Assembly (NCBI GenBank): GCA_040289115.1
Contig: PSKS01000086.1
Span: forward strand, 1-6,959
Reading direction: 5' to 3'
From: JAUQQI01 sp040289115
GTDB taxonomy: Bacteria > Chloroflexota > Dehalococcoidia > JAUQQI01
DNA: 6,959 nt
Shown here in pieces: positions 1-6,349 of this stretch; the stretch's first letter is position 1; every line of letters begins with the position of its first letter. The notes below the pieces were generated by a model that made no database searches, was not told the DNA's origin, and saw only the letters and a list, made by a program, of their open reading frames with translations. Both the position numbers and the translations under genes were made by a program.

Positions 1-291
1 CTCCTTGGGTATACTGCCGTCCAGACGTGGGCTTACGGCGTCCAGAAGGCGAACAGCTTCGACGGCGACCCTGTTGCCGAGGCACTGGCGGGGGCGAGGG
101 TGCCGACCATCCGGGGGAACATCACCATTCGGCAGTGCGACCATCAAGCCGAAATCCCCGAGTATATCGGGACCATTTCAAGCTCCCTCCATCCCGAATA
201 CGGTTTCCCGATCTTAGAGAATATCTTTGTCGCCCACCCGGAGAAAATTCTGCTCAGCTGTGACGAGGCCCAGAAGCTCCAACCGCGCTAG
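1..291 (+). CDS. ABC importer substrate-binding protein, LivJ/LivK-like, C-terminal fragment (5' end outside window)
   Basis: The frame is open from the first base to a TAG at 289-291, giving 96 residues. The fragment reads like the C-terminal lobe of a type 1 periplasmic-binding-fold protein (Peripla_BP_6, LivJ/LivK type). It has a GYTAVQTWAYGVQKA helix, a VAEAL helix followed by a strand, and the IRQCDHQA motif typical of the family's last strand before the C-terminal tail. Such proteins bind a solute outside the membrane, either free in the periplasm or as a lipoprotein, and deliver it to the LivH/LivM permease. The signal peptide or lipobox and most of the ligand pocket lie upstream of the window, so neither anchoring nor substrate can be read. 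Two cysteines (C46 and C87 of the fragment) could form a disulfide across the tail. The livH ribosome binding site overlaps its stop codon. The family call is solid from the motif and the operon context; the substrate is unknown. Confidence 0.85.
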   Translation, partial: LLGYTAVQTWAYGVQKANSFDGDPVAEALAGARVPTIRGNITIRQCDHQAEIPEYIGTISSSLHPEYGFPILENIFVAHPEKILLSCDEAQKLQPR

Positions 292-296
292 GAAGG
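290..296 (+). promoter_or_regulatory. Ribosome binding site of livH overlapping the upstream stop codon
   Basis: AGGAAGG lies 6 bases before the livH ATG at 303 and shares its first two bases with the TAG stop of the binding-protein gene. Terminating ribosomes would sit on this site, which supports co-expression of the two genes and the choice of the 303 start. Confidence 0.6.
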
Positions 297-302
297 CTTT
301 AA

Positions 303-1184
303 ATGGTTGCCTGGCAGGATGCTCTGATTCAGCTTTTGTCCGGGGTCACGGCGGCTAGCGTCCTGTTCATCGTGGCTTCGGGCCTCACATTGGTATTCGG
401 GGCCATGCGGGTGATAAACATGGCCCACGGCAGCTTCTACATGTACGCGGCGTTCATCTTGGCCAGTATCGCCGGGGGGAGCGCTGGGGGTGACCGGTTC
501 TGGCCAGGGCTCCTGGCCGCGGTGATTCTAGTGACCGTGTTGGGCGCCCTGGTCGAGATTGGGGTATTACGCCGGATATACGACAAGGAGCACCTCACTC
601 AACTCCTGGCCACTTTTGCCCTTGTTTACATCTTTGCCGACCTGGCCCTGCAGATTTGGGGTGGAGCATACCGTTCCGTTCCACTGCCTGCCGGATTGGA
701 CGGTCAGGCTGAGATCTTTGGCCGTCCGTTCCCGCTTTACAACTTCTTTTTGATCGGGCTCGGGGCATTTGCGGCTTTTGGCCTGTGGCTCCTGCTTCAA
801 CGAACTGTTCTAGGCTGGCAAATTAGGGCGCTGGTAGAAGACCCGGAGCTGCTCGCCGCGGCTGGTATTGACGTTCGGCGGGTTGCTACCGTTGCCTTCA
901 TGGCCGGGGCATTCCTGGCGGCCTTGGCTGGGGCGGCCCGGGCGCCTGGGATCACCATCGCCCCGGGGATGGACACAGAAATCCTGGTGGATGCCTTCAT
1001 CGTCGCGGTGATCGGTGGGCTCGGCTCGGTGACGGGCGCGGCCCTGGGGGCCTTAATCATCGGGATTTTTCAGGCGATTGGGGTTTTGCTGGCGGCCGAG
1101 TGGTCGTCAGCTTTTATCTATTTGGCCATGATAATCGTCCTCATCGTTAGGCCTTCCGGTCTCCTGGGATTACCCGAACGGTAG
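303..1184 (+). CDS. livH: Branched-chain amino acid type ABC transporter permease LivH
   Basis: LivH is one of the two membrane subunits of the Liv/HAAT importer and forms the solute channel with LivM in the cytoplasmic membrane. The 293-residue length is normal for the family. The N-terminal hallmark GLTLVFGAMRVINMAHGSFY is at residues 27-46. Hydrophobic segments, estimated by eye, fall near residues 12-34, 45-58, 68-88, 99-119, 145-167, 194-213, 228-262 and 269-284. The cytoplasmic coupling segment IRALVEDPELLAAAGIDV is at 174-191, where most homologues read RA..(D/N)...A...GI. The late motif VIGGLGSVTGAALGAL is at 236-251, and the family ending RPSGLLG is at 283-289. The ATG at 303 has AGGAAGG six bases upstream. 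Its TAG is followed 12 bases later by livM. The start, length and both hallmarks agree, so the call is firm; only the transported solute is open. Confidence 0.96.
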   Translation: MVAWQDALIQLLSGVTAASVLFIVASGLTLVFGAMRVINMAHGSFYMYAAFILASIAGGSAGGDRFWPGLLAAVILVTVLGALVEIGVLRRIYDKEHLTQLLATFALVYIFADLALQIWGGAYRSVPLPAGLDGQAEIFGRPFPLYNFFLIGLGAFAAFGLWLLLQRTVLGWQIRALVEDPELLAAAGIDVRRVATVAFMAGAFLAALAGAARAPGITIAPGMDTEILVDAFIVAVIGGLGSVTGAALGALIIGIFQAIGVLLAAEWSSAFIYLAMIIVLIVRPSGLLGLPER

Positions 1185-1196
1185 TAAGGTTACCCC

Positions 1197-2171
1197 ATGG
1201 CCAATCGGGTGTTGTCAACGGATCCCAAGGCGACACGGAAGGGCAGGATTGCCGCGGGTCTCGTTCTCATTCCCCTGGGACTCCTTTTTCTGGTTGTCTT
1301 GGCTTTCATATTGCCGCCGGCTGAGCTTATCACCTTGCAAAAGGTGCTGGTGCTGGCCCTCTTTGCGGTGGCTACCAATCTTCTTATCGGTTACGGGGGC
1401 CTGGTTTCCTTCGGACAGGGCGTCTTTTTTGGACTGGGCGCGTACATCATTGCCCTTAACTGGCGGCATTTCGGGGCGCCTTTCTGGGTTGCCCTGGGGA
1501 TTGCCCCTGTCCTTGGGGGTGTCCTCGCCCTGGCCATCGGCGCGGTCGCGCTGCGAACCCGCCGGCTCTATTTTGCCCTCCTCACCCTGGCATTCTCTCA
1601 GCTTTTCTTCACCGTTGCCGAAAAGTGGTACGACTTCACGGGTGGGGACAATGGGATCTTCGGTCCGATGCTTCCACCTGTTCTTATGGACCCGGTCGCC
1701 GCTTATTTTTTCATTCTTGCCGTGGTTGTCCTTTCATTGTTTATCCTCTGGAAGGTTACAGCTTCACCCTTTGGCCTGGCCCTCCGGGCCATTCGGGAGA
1801 ATCCGAACCGGGCCGAGGTGCTGGGAATAAATGTTTACACCCACCAGCTGGCCGCCTTTGGAATTGCCGGTTTTTTTGGGGCGGTGGCAGGCGTGTTGTT
1901 CGTCGTGCATGACCAGGCCGCGTACCCGCAACTTTTGAGCTGGGTAAAGTCGGGTGAGCCCGTACTTTCGGCTGTGATCGGGGGGATGTACGTGTTTTTA
2001 GGTCCAGCCCTGGGCGCCTTCATCTTCCAGTACGGGCATGATTTTGTAATCCGGTTGACGACCCGCTGGCAGCTTGTTTTAGGTTTGGTGCTCCTTCTAA
2101 TTGTGCTCTTTGCCCCTGATGGGCTGGCTGGTATCCTGTACCGTGTCGGGAAGCGGTTAGGAGGTCGATGA
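1197..2171 (+). CDS. livM: Branched-chain amino acid type ABC transporter permease LivM
   Basis: LivM is the second membrane subunit and partners LivH. The 324-residue product starts with a short charged cytoplasmic tail (residues 1-18, rich in Lys/Arg), followed by a hydrophobic helix at about 19-40. The family hallmark NLLIGYGGLVSFGQGVFFGL is at 61-80, where homologues usually have G(Q/L)(L/V)S(L/F)G. The conserved LRTRRLYFALLTLAF is at 119-133. TGGDNGI, matching the usual TGG.(D/N)G, is at 148-154. The coupling segment LRAIRENPNRAEVLGINV is at 196-213, and IGGMYVFLGPALGAF is at 261-275. The ATG at 1197 is preceded by TAAGG (1185-1189) at a spacing of 7. Its TGA overlaps the livG ATG (ATGA, 2168-2171), so translation of the ATPase should depend on translation of the permease. 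No domain fusion or truncation is visible. Confidence 0.96.
   Translation: MANRVLSTDPKATRKGRIAAGLVLIPLGLLFLVVLAFILPPAELITLQKVLVLALFAVATNLLIGYGGLVSFGQGVFFGLGAYIIALNWRHFGAPFWVALGIAPVLGGVLALAIGAVALRTRRLYFALLTLAFSQLFFTVAEKWYDFTGGDNGIFGPMLPPVLMDPVAAYFFILAVVVLSLFILWKVTASPFGLALRAIRENPNRAEVLGINVYTHQLAAFGIAGFFGAVAGVLFVVHDQAAYPQLLSWVKSGEPVLSAVIGGMYVFLGPALGAFIFQYGHDFVIRLTTRWQLVLGLVLLLIVLFAPDGLAGILYRVGKRLGGR
2159..2165 (+). promoter_or_regulatory. Strong but very close ribosome binding site of livG
   Basis: AGGAGGT is a near-perfect Shine-Dalgarno sequence inside the last codons of livM. Only 2-3 bases separate it from the ATG at 2168, shorter than the usual 5-9. No better in-frame start exists just downstream, and the residues that follow (ALLETRDLAKAFGG) match the normal LivG N-terminus. 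The start is therefore kept, and the ATGA overlap with livM probably helps re-initiation. Confidence 0.5.
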
Positions 2172-2917
2172 ACGCCCTCCTGGAAACCCGTGACTTGGCC
2201 AAAGCCTTCGGTGGCTTGCGGGCTGTGGACCGGGTAAACCTTCTTGTCGAAGAGGGCGAAATCCACGCCGTAATCGGGCCCAACGGTGCCGGCAAGACGA
2301 CCCTTTTCAATGTAATAACGGGTCATTTACGGCCGACTTCCGGGCGTGTATTCTTCCGGGGCCTAGATATTACCGGGTGGCCACCCCATCGGGTCGCCCG
2401 AATTGGGCTTGCCCGGACCTTCCAGGTCACAAACATCTTCCCACGGTTGACGGTCCTTGCGTCGGTTCAGGTGGCGCTGGCGGCAGCCCGAGGTCGGGAA
2501 AAAGACCTCATCAGCTGGGGCGACCGGACGTTTCGCGACGAGGCTGTAGCTTTGCTGGAAGAAGTTGGCCTGGGTGCCCTGGCTGACTATGAATCCCGGG
2601 TCCTCTCCCACGGGGATCAGCGGGCCCTGGAGATTGCCCTGGCCCTGGCCACTAACCCCAGGCTCCTCATCCTGGATGAGCCGACTGCCGGTATGTCCCC
2701 GTGGGAGACCGAACGTACCGTCGGGCTTATCTACGGCATGGCCCGACGGCGCGGGCTCACCGTTATCCTGTGCGAGCATGATATGCAGGTTGTTTTCAAG
2801 GTTGCGGACCGGATCACCGTAATGCATCAGGGCCGGATAATTGCTCAGGGGCTGCCGGATGAGATCCGGCGGAACGAGACCGTGGTTCAAGTTTACCTTG
2901 GCGAACAGCTCGAATGA
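2168..2917 (+). CDS. livG: Branched-chain amino acid type ABC transporter ATP-binding protein LivG
   Basis: LivG is one of the two ATPase subunits that drive the importer from the cytoplasmic face. The product has 249 residues, close to the usual 250-260. All ATPase motifs are intact: Walker A GPNGAGKT at 37-44, Q-loop glutamine Q86 in RTFQ, signature LSHGDQRALEIALAL at 146-160 (LivG proteins typically have LSYGDQR instead of LSGGQ), Walker B RLLILDEP at 165-172 with catalytic E171, and switch histidine H204 in CEHDM. The EPTAGMSPWET stretch after Walker B matches the LivG-specific EP.AGM.P.ET. The C-terminal tail IIAQGLPDEIRRNETVVQVYLGE is also typical. The start overlaps the livM stop, and the stop overlaps the livF ATG (2914-2917). 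It is predicted to be an active ATPase that pairs with LivF. Confidence 0.96.
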   Translation: MNALLETRDLAKAFGGLRAVDRVNLLVEEGEIHAVIGPNGAGKTTLFNVITGHLRPTSGRVFFRGLDITGWPPHRVARIGLARTFQVTNIFPRLTVLASVQVALAAARGREKDLISWGDRTFRDEAVALLEEVGLGALADYESRVLSHGDQRALEIALALATNPRLLILDEPTAGMSPWETERTVGLIYGMARRRGLTVILCEHDMQVVFKVADRITVMHQGRIIAQGLPDEIRRNETVVQVYLGEQLE

Positions 2918-3612
2918 CGCTGGAGTTACACGAGGTCCACGCCTATTACGGTCAGAGTCACATTTTGCAAGGCATAAGCCTCACGGTGACCAAGGGGGAA
3001 GTGGTCGCCCTCCTGGGTCGAAATGGGGCCGGTAAGACGACGACCTTGCGGACCATCATGGGCCTGACACCTGCCCGGTCCGGCCGCATTATTTTCGAAG
3101 GCCATGATATTACCCACAAGCCTTCCCATCTCATCGCCCGACTTGGGATTAGTTATGTGCCCAGCGGACGACGCCTATTCAGCTACCTTACGGTGTTGCA
3201 GAATCTTCAGCTTTGGCAGCAGCCTCCCCGGGGTGGGAACGGTTGGACGCTGGAGCGGGTTTATTCCGTATTCCCTAGGCTGGCCGAGCTGGCACCGAGA
3301 CGGGCGGGTCTACTTAGCGGGGGGGAGCAGCAAATGCTAAAGATCGGCCGGGCCCTTCTTGCGAACCCCAAGCTCCTGCTTCTTGACGAGCCCACGGAGG
3401 GCTTAGCTCCGGCGGTGGTCGGACAACTTGCTCACTGGCTTCGACTGCTCAAGGAAGCCGGGCTGAGCATGCTGTTGGCGGAGCAGAATGCCCTCTTCGC
3501 CTTAAAGTTGGCCGACCGCGGCTACGTCCTCGAGAAGGGCCAGATCCGCTACTCCGCCTCCGCCGACGAACTCCGTCGGAGCCCCGAAGTACGCACCTAT
3601 TTGGGGGTTTGA
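2914..3612 (+). CDS. livF: Branched-chain amino acid type ABC transporter ATP-binding protein LivF
   Basis: LivF is the second ATPase subunit of the importer. The 232 residues are typical of the family. Walker A GRNGAGKT is at 35-42, the signature LSGGEQQ at 134-140, and Walker B LLLLDEP at 154-160 with catalytic E159. As is normal for LivF, the switch position is glutamine (Q191 in AEQN) and not histidine. One departure is at the Q-loop, where the sequence is YVPSGRRLF. Residue 84 is serine (codon AGC at 3163-3165), where LivF proteins usually have Glu or Gln (VPEGR/VPQGR). No Shine-Dalgarno sequence is seen before the ATG, so translation probably relies on the 4-bp overlap with livG. The C-terminal end (GYVLEKGQI, then LRRSPEVRTYLGV) is complete. 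The stop lies 4 bp from the stop of the convergent mutS gene. It is the last gene of the liv operon. Confidence 0.95.
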   Translation: MTLELHEVHAYYGQSHILQGISLTVTKGEVVALLGRNGAGKTTTLRTIMGLTPARSGRIIFEGHDITHKPSHLIARLGISYVPSGRRLFSYLTVLQNLQLWQQPPRGGNGWTLERVYSVFPRLAELAPRRAGLLSGGEQQMLKIGRALLANPKLLLLDEPTEGLAPAVVGQLAHWLRLLKEAGLSMLLAEQNALFALKLADRGYVLEKGQIRYSASADELRRSPEVRTYLGV

Positions 3613-3616
3613 TTGA

Positions 3617-6349
3617 TCAGGCAGGCAGACGGGTTGCGGCGGATTTGAGGCGGCTGAGGATGCCCTGCAGGCGCTGCTGGAAAGCGTACAGGCGGTTGAG
3701 GGCCTCGATCGGGGTTATGGTCATGATGTCAAGCTTTAAAAGCTCCTCCAGCAGCCCCATAAGCTCCGGGTCCGGCTGAGACGGCTCGGGCGGCGGGGCC
3801 GCGTTCGCCCCGCCGGTGCCGGGAAGGTATCCGGCCCGCTCAAGCTCGTAAAGGAGGGTCCGGGCCCGCTCCACCACCTCCGGGGGGATGCCCGCCAGCC
3901 GGGCCACGTGTAGGCCGTAGCTTTTGTCGGCACCCCCGGGGACAACCCGATAGAGGAACACCACCCGGTCCCCTTCCTCCAGGACTTCCATCCGGTAGTT
4001 CTTCACCCGCTCAAGCTCACCGGCCAGGGCGGTAAGCTCGTGGTAGTGGGTGGCAAAGAGGGTCTTCGGCCCAAGGGACGGGTCCTCGTGCAGCTTCTCG
4101 ACGACGGCCCGGGCGATGGCCAGGCCATCGTAGGTGCTGGTTCCCCGGCCAACCTCGTCCAGGATCACCAGCGACTTGGGGGTTGCGTGGCGCAAGATCA
4201 GGGCCGTCTCCGTCATCTCCACCATGAAGGTGCTCTGGCCGGTGGCGATCTCATCCTGGGCCCCGATCCGGCTGAAGATCCGGTCCACCAGGCCGATCCG
4301 GGCCCGCTCGGCCGGGACAAAACTGCCCACCTGGGCCAGCAGTACGATGAGGGCCACCTGCCTTAGGTAGGTGGATTTGCCGGCCATGTTCGGGCCGGTT
4401 ATGAGCAGAATCTGGTCGGTCCGGCTGTCCAGGTAGGTGTCGTTGGGGACAAAGGGCCGGTCGGGCATTAGGGCCTCGACCACCGGGTGACGGCCGCCAA
4501 TGACCTCGATCCGGTCGCCCTCGTCCAGCTCCGGCCGGACGTAGTTGCGCCGGACGGCCACCTCGGCCAGGGCGGCGTAAACGTCCAGTTCGGCCAAGGC
4601 TTGGGCCGTCTTGAGAATGCGCGGGGCGGCGGCGGTGACCGCCTGGCACAGCTCGCTAAACACCTGGCGTTCGATCTCTAGGCTGCGCTCCTGGGCGTTC
4701 AAAATCAGCGACTCGTATTCTTTAAGCTCGGGCGAAATGTACCGCTCGGCCCCTACCAACGTTTGCTTACGGATATAGCCCAGGCAGCGCTCCAGGTGCT
4801 CCCGGACGGTGCGGCAGCCGCAGCCGGGCTCCAGCACGTCGAAAAGGGTCGCCTGGCCGGACGGCACCGATGCCCCCGGCCCGCCCGCCCCAAAGGGCTG
4901 ATTCAGGGCCGCGTGGGTGACCTCCAGGTAGTAACCGAACACCTTGTTGTAGCCGACCCGCAGGCTTTTGATCCCCGTACGCTCCCGCTCGGCCCGTTCC
5001 AGGCCGGCCAGGAACTGCCGGCCCTGCCGGGCGGCCCGGTGGAGCTCGTCCAGCTCGGCCGAGAACCCCGGCCGGACAAAGCCGCCGTCGGCCACCTGGG
5101 CCGGTGGATCATCCACCAGCGCCCGGCGCAGCAGGTCGATAAGCTCCGGGACCTCATCGAGGCCGGCGGCCAGCCGCTCGAGGGTTTCGTTCGGGCCGGC
5201 CGCCTTCAGGGCGGCTTTGATCCGGGGAACTACCTCCAGGCTGGAGCGTAGGCCGGCCAGCTCCCGGGGGCCCGCCAGGCCAGCGCCGACTCGGTAAACG
5301 TTGCGTTCCAGGTCGCCGACCTTTCCCAGGAGCTGAGTTACCTCTCGGCGCAGGCCGGTCCGGCCGAAAAAGGCCTCAACCCCGTCCAGTCGGGCCTGGA
5401 GGGTGGGCAGGTCCGTTCTGGGCTGGCCCAGCCAGGCCCGCAACAGCCGCCCGCCCATGGCGGTACGGGTCAGGTCCAGGACCGAAAGGAGGGACTCCCG
5501 GCTCGAGCCCGACCGGGCACCCCGGAAAATCTCCAGATTACGACGGGTCTGGGGGTCTAAAACCATGTAGTCGTGGGGGTTGTAGGTCTTCAATGGACGG
5601 AGCCGGCCTAGGGCTCCCCGCTGGGTCTCTTTTAAATACTTAAGGAGGCCTCCGGCCGCTCGCACGGCCAGGGGTTTGTCGGCGAGGTCAAACCCGGCCA
5701 GGGAGCCGACCTCGTAGTAGCTTTTAAGCGTCTCTTCGGCCGTATCGAAGGCGAAGGACCACTCCTCAAGGCGGGTGACCCGGAAGGCCGCCGGCTCGGG
5801 CACTTCCAGGCCTTCGGGGGCCAGGACCTCGGCCGGGGCGACCCGGGCCAGCTCGGCCGTTATGGTCGGCAGCCGGTCCTGGGTTGCGGCGAACTCGCCC
5901 GTGCTTATGTCGGCGTAGGCCAGGCCGGCCGCCGGCCCATCCCGGGCCCCGTGGTCGAGGACCACCGCGGCGATGTAGTTATTGGCCTTGGCCTCTAAAA
6001 GCCCGGCCTCCAGGAGGGTTCCGGCCGTGACGACCCGGACGACCTCCCGGTCGAAGAGCTGGCGGCCGGGCCTGCCGGTGGGGGAGGTCTGCTGGCAGAT
6101 GGCAACCTTGTAGCCGGCCTCCACCAGCTTGCTTATATACGGCTCCGCCGACCGAACGGGCACCCCGGCCAGGGGCAGGCGGTGGCCCTTCCCGAACTCC
6201 CGAGAGGTGAGGACCACATCGCAGACTTGGCTGACGATGTGGGCGTCCTCTTCGAAGGTTTCGTAGAAGTCCCCCAGCTGGAAGAAGAGTATGCAGTCCG
6301 GGTACTGCTGTTTAAGCCGACGGTACTGCTGATAAACGGGCGTGGACAT
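3617..6349 (-). CDS. mutS: DNA mismatch repair ATPase MutS, with a clamp-domain insertion
   Basis: MutS recognises base mismatches and small loops after replication and recruits MutL. The 910 residues exceed the usual 850-880. Domain I (about 1-110) has the mismatch-reading Phe-X-Glu as F28-Y29-E30 in GDFYETF. The connector (about 115-240), lever/core (about 255-440), clamp (about 440-545), ATPase (about 560-840) and C-terminal dimerisation helices (about 863-900) follow in normal order. Walker A GPNMAGKST is at 652-660, the STFMVEMTE loop at 706-714, Walker B LVILDEVGRGTS at 727-738, and ATHYHEL at 766-772. In the clamp, VGYNKVFGYYLEV (465-477) and YIRKQTL (525-531) are conserved, but about 36 extra residues lie between them. 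The linker at about 843-862 lacks a recognisable sliding-clamp motif. Divergent spots in domain I are CQQ for CEQ (85-87) and VTAGT for VTPGT (107-111). The ATG overlaps the upstream AbrB stop as TGATG and has no clear Shine-Dalgarno site. mutL does not follow. Confidence 0.97.
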   Translation of the reverse strand: MSTPVYQQYRRLKQQYPDCILFFQLGDFYETFEEDAHIVSQVCDVVLTSREFGKGHRLPLAGVPVRSAEPYISKLVEAGYKVAICQQTSPTGRPGRQLFDREVVRVVTAGTLLEAGLLEAKANNYIAAVVLDHGARDGPAAGLAYADISTGEFAATQDRLPTITAELARVAPAEVLAPEGLEVPEPAAFRVTRLEEWSFAFDTAEETLKSYYEVGSLAGFDLADKPLAVRAAGGLLKYLKETQRGALGRLRPLKTYNPHDYMVLDPQTRRNLEIFRGARSGSSRESLLSVLDLTRTAMGGRLLRAWLGQPRTDLPTLQARLDGVEAFFGRTGLRREVTQLLGKVGDLERNVYRVGAGLAGPRELAGLRSSLEVVPRIKAALKAAGPNETLERLAAGLDEVPELIDLLRRALVDDPPAQVADGGFVRPGFSAELDELHRAARQGRQFLAGLERAERERTGIKSLRVGYNKVFGYYLEVTHAALNQPFGAGGPGASVPSGQATLFDVLEPGCGCRTVREHLERCLGYIRKQTLVGAERYISPELKEYESLILNAQERSLEIERQVFSELCQAVTAAAPRILKTAQALAELDVYAALAEVAVRRNYVRPELDEGDRIEVIGGRHPVVEALMPDRPFVPNDTYLDSRTDQILLITGPNMAGKSTYLRQVALIVLLAQVGSFVPAERARIGLVDRIFSRIGAQDEIATGQSTFMVEMTETALILRHATPKSLVILDEVGRGTSTYDGLAIARAVVEKLHEDPSLGPKTLFATHYHELTALAGELERVKNYRMEVLEEGDRVVFLYRVVPGGADKSYGLHVARLAGIPPEVVERARTLLYELERAGYLPGTGGANAAPPPEPSQPDPELMGLLEELLKLDIMTITPIEALNRLYAFQQRLQGILSRLKSAATRLPA
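4787..4897 (-). other. Extra segment of about 36 residues in the MutS clamp domain (residues about 485-521)
   Basis: In E. coli MutS, as I recall it, about 18 residues separate the GYY of the clamp strand from the QTL of the next helix; here there are 54 (residues 475-528). The extra segment begins with a flexible Gly/Pro/Ser stretch (PFGAGGPGASVPSG, 485-498). It continues with QATLFDVLEPG (499-509) and then a Cys-rich, probably helical part (CGCRTVREHLERC, 510-522). It stays in frame, keeps the codon style of the surrounding gene and has no repeats or stop codons, so it looks like a maintained part of the protein. The clamp is the part of MutS that closes over DNA. The boundaries are approximate because they rest on comparison from memory. 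Confidence 0.7.

Noticed and set aside
1835..2326. A 163-residue - strand open frame across livM/livG
   Set aside because: It is antisense to two conserved transporter genes. The translation is basic and Pro/Ser-rich with no family resemblance, so it is a shadow frame.
2363..2890. A 175-residue - strand open frame opposite livG
   Set aside because: The real coding frame is livG with all ATPase motifs; the antisense product shows no domain.
3484..3486. Gln in place of the switch histidine in LivF (AEQN)
   Set aside because: This is the normal LivF family state (VEQN in E. coli LivF), not a defect.
3563..3579. Hairpin CCGACG-AACTC-CGTCGG near the end of livF as a terminator
   Set aside because: The stem is only 6 bp, lies inside coding sequence and has no T-run on either strand.
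3732..3744. Palindrome AGCTTTAAAAGCT
   Set aside because: It lies in conserved mutS codons for LLKLD and is too short and loop-less to act as a hairpin. It is probably chance.
4763..5251. A 162-residue + strand open frame opposite mutS
   Set aside because: It lies wholly antisense to conserved MutS codons, is low in complexity, and follows from the GC-rich codon pattern. It has no recognisable domain or ribosome binding site.
6050..6060. QLF at MutS residues 97-99 as a sliding-clamp motif
   Set aside because: It lies within folded domain I next to the conserved REVVRVVT strand, so it is unlikely to be exposed as a linear peptide.
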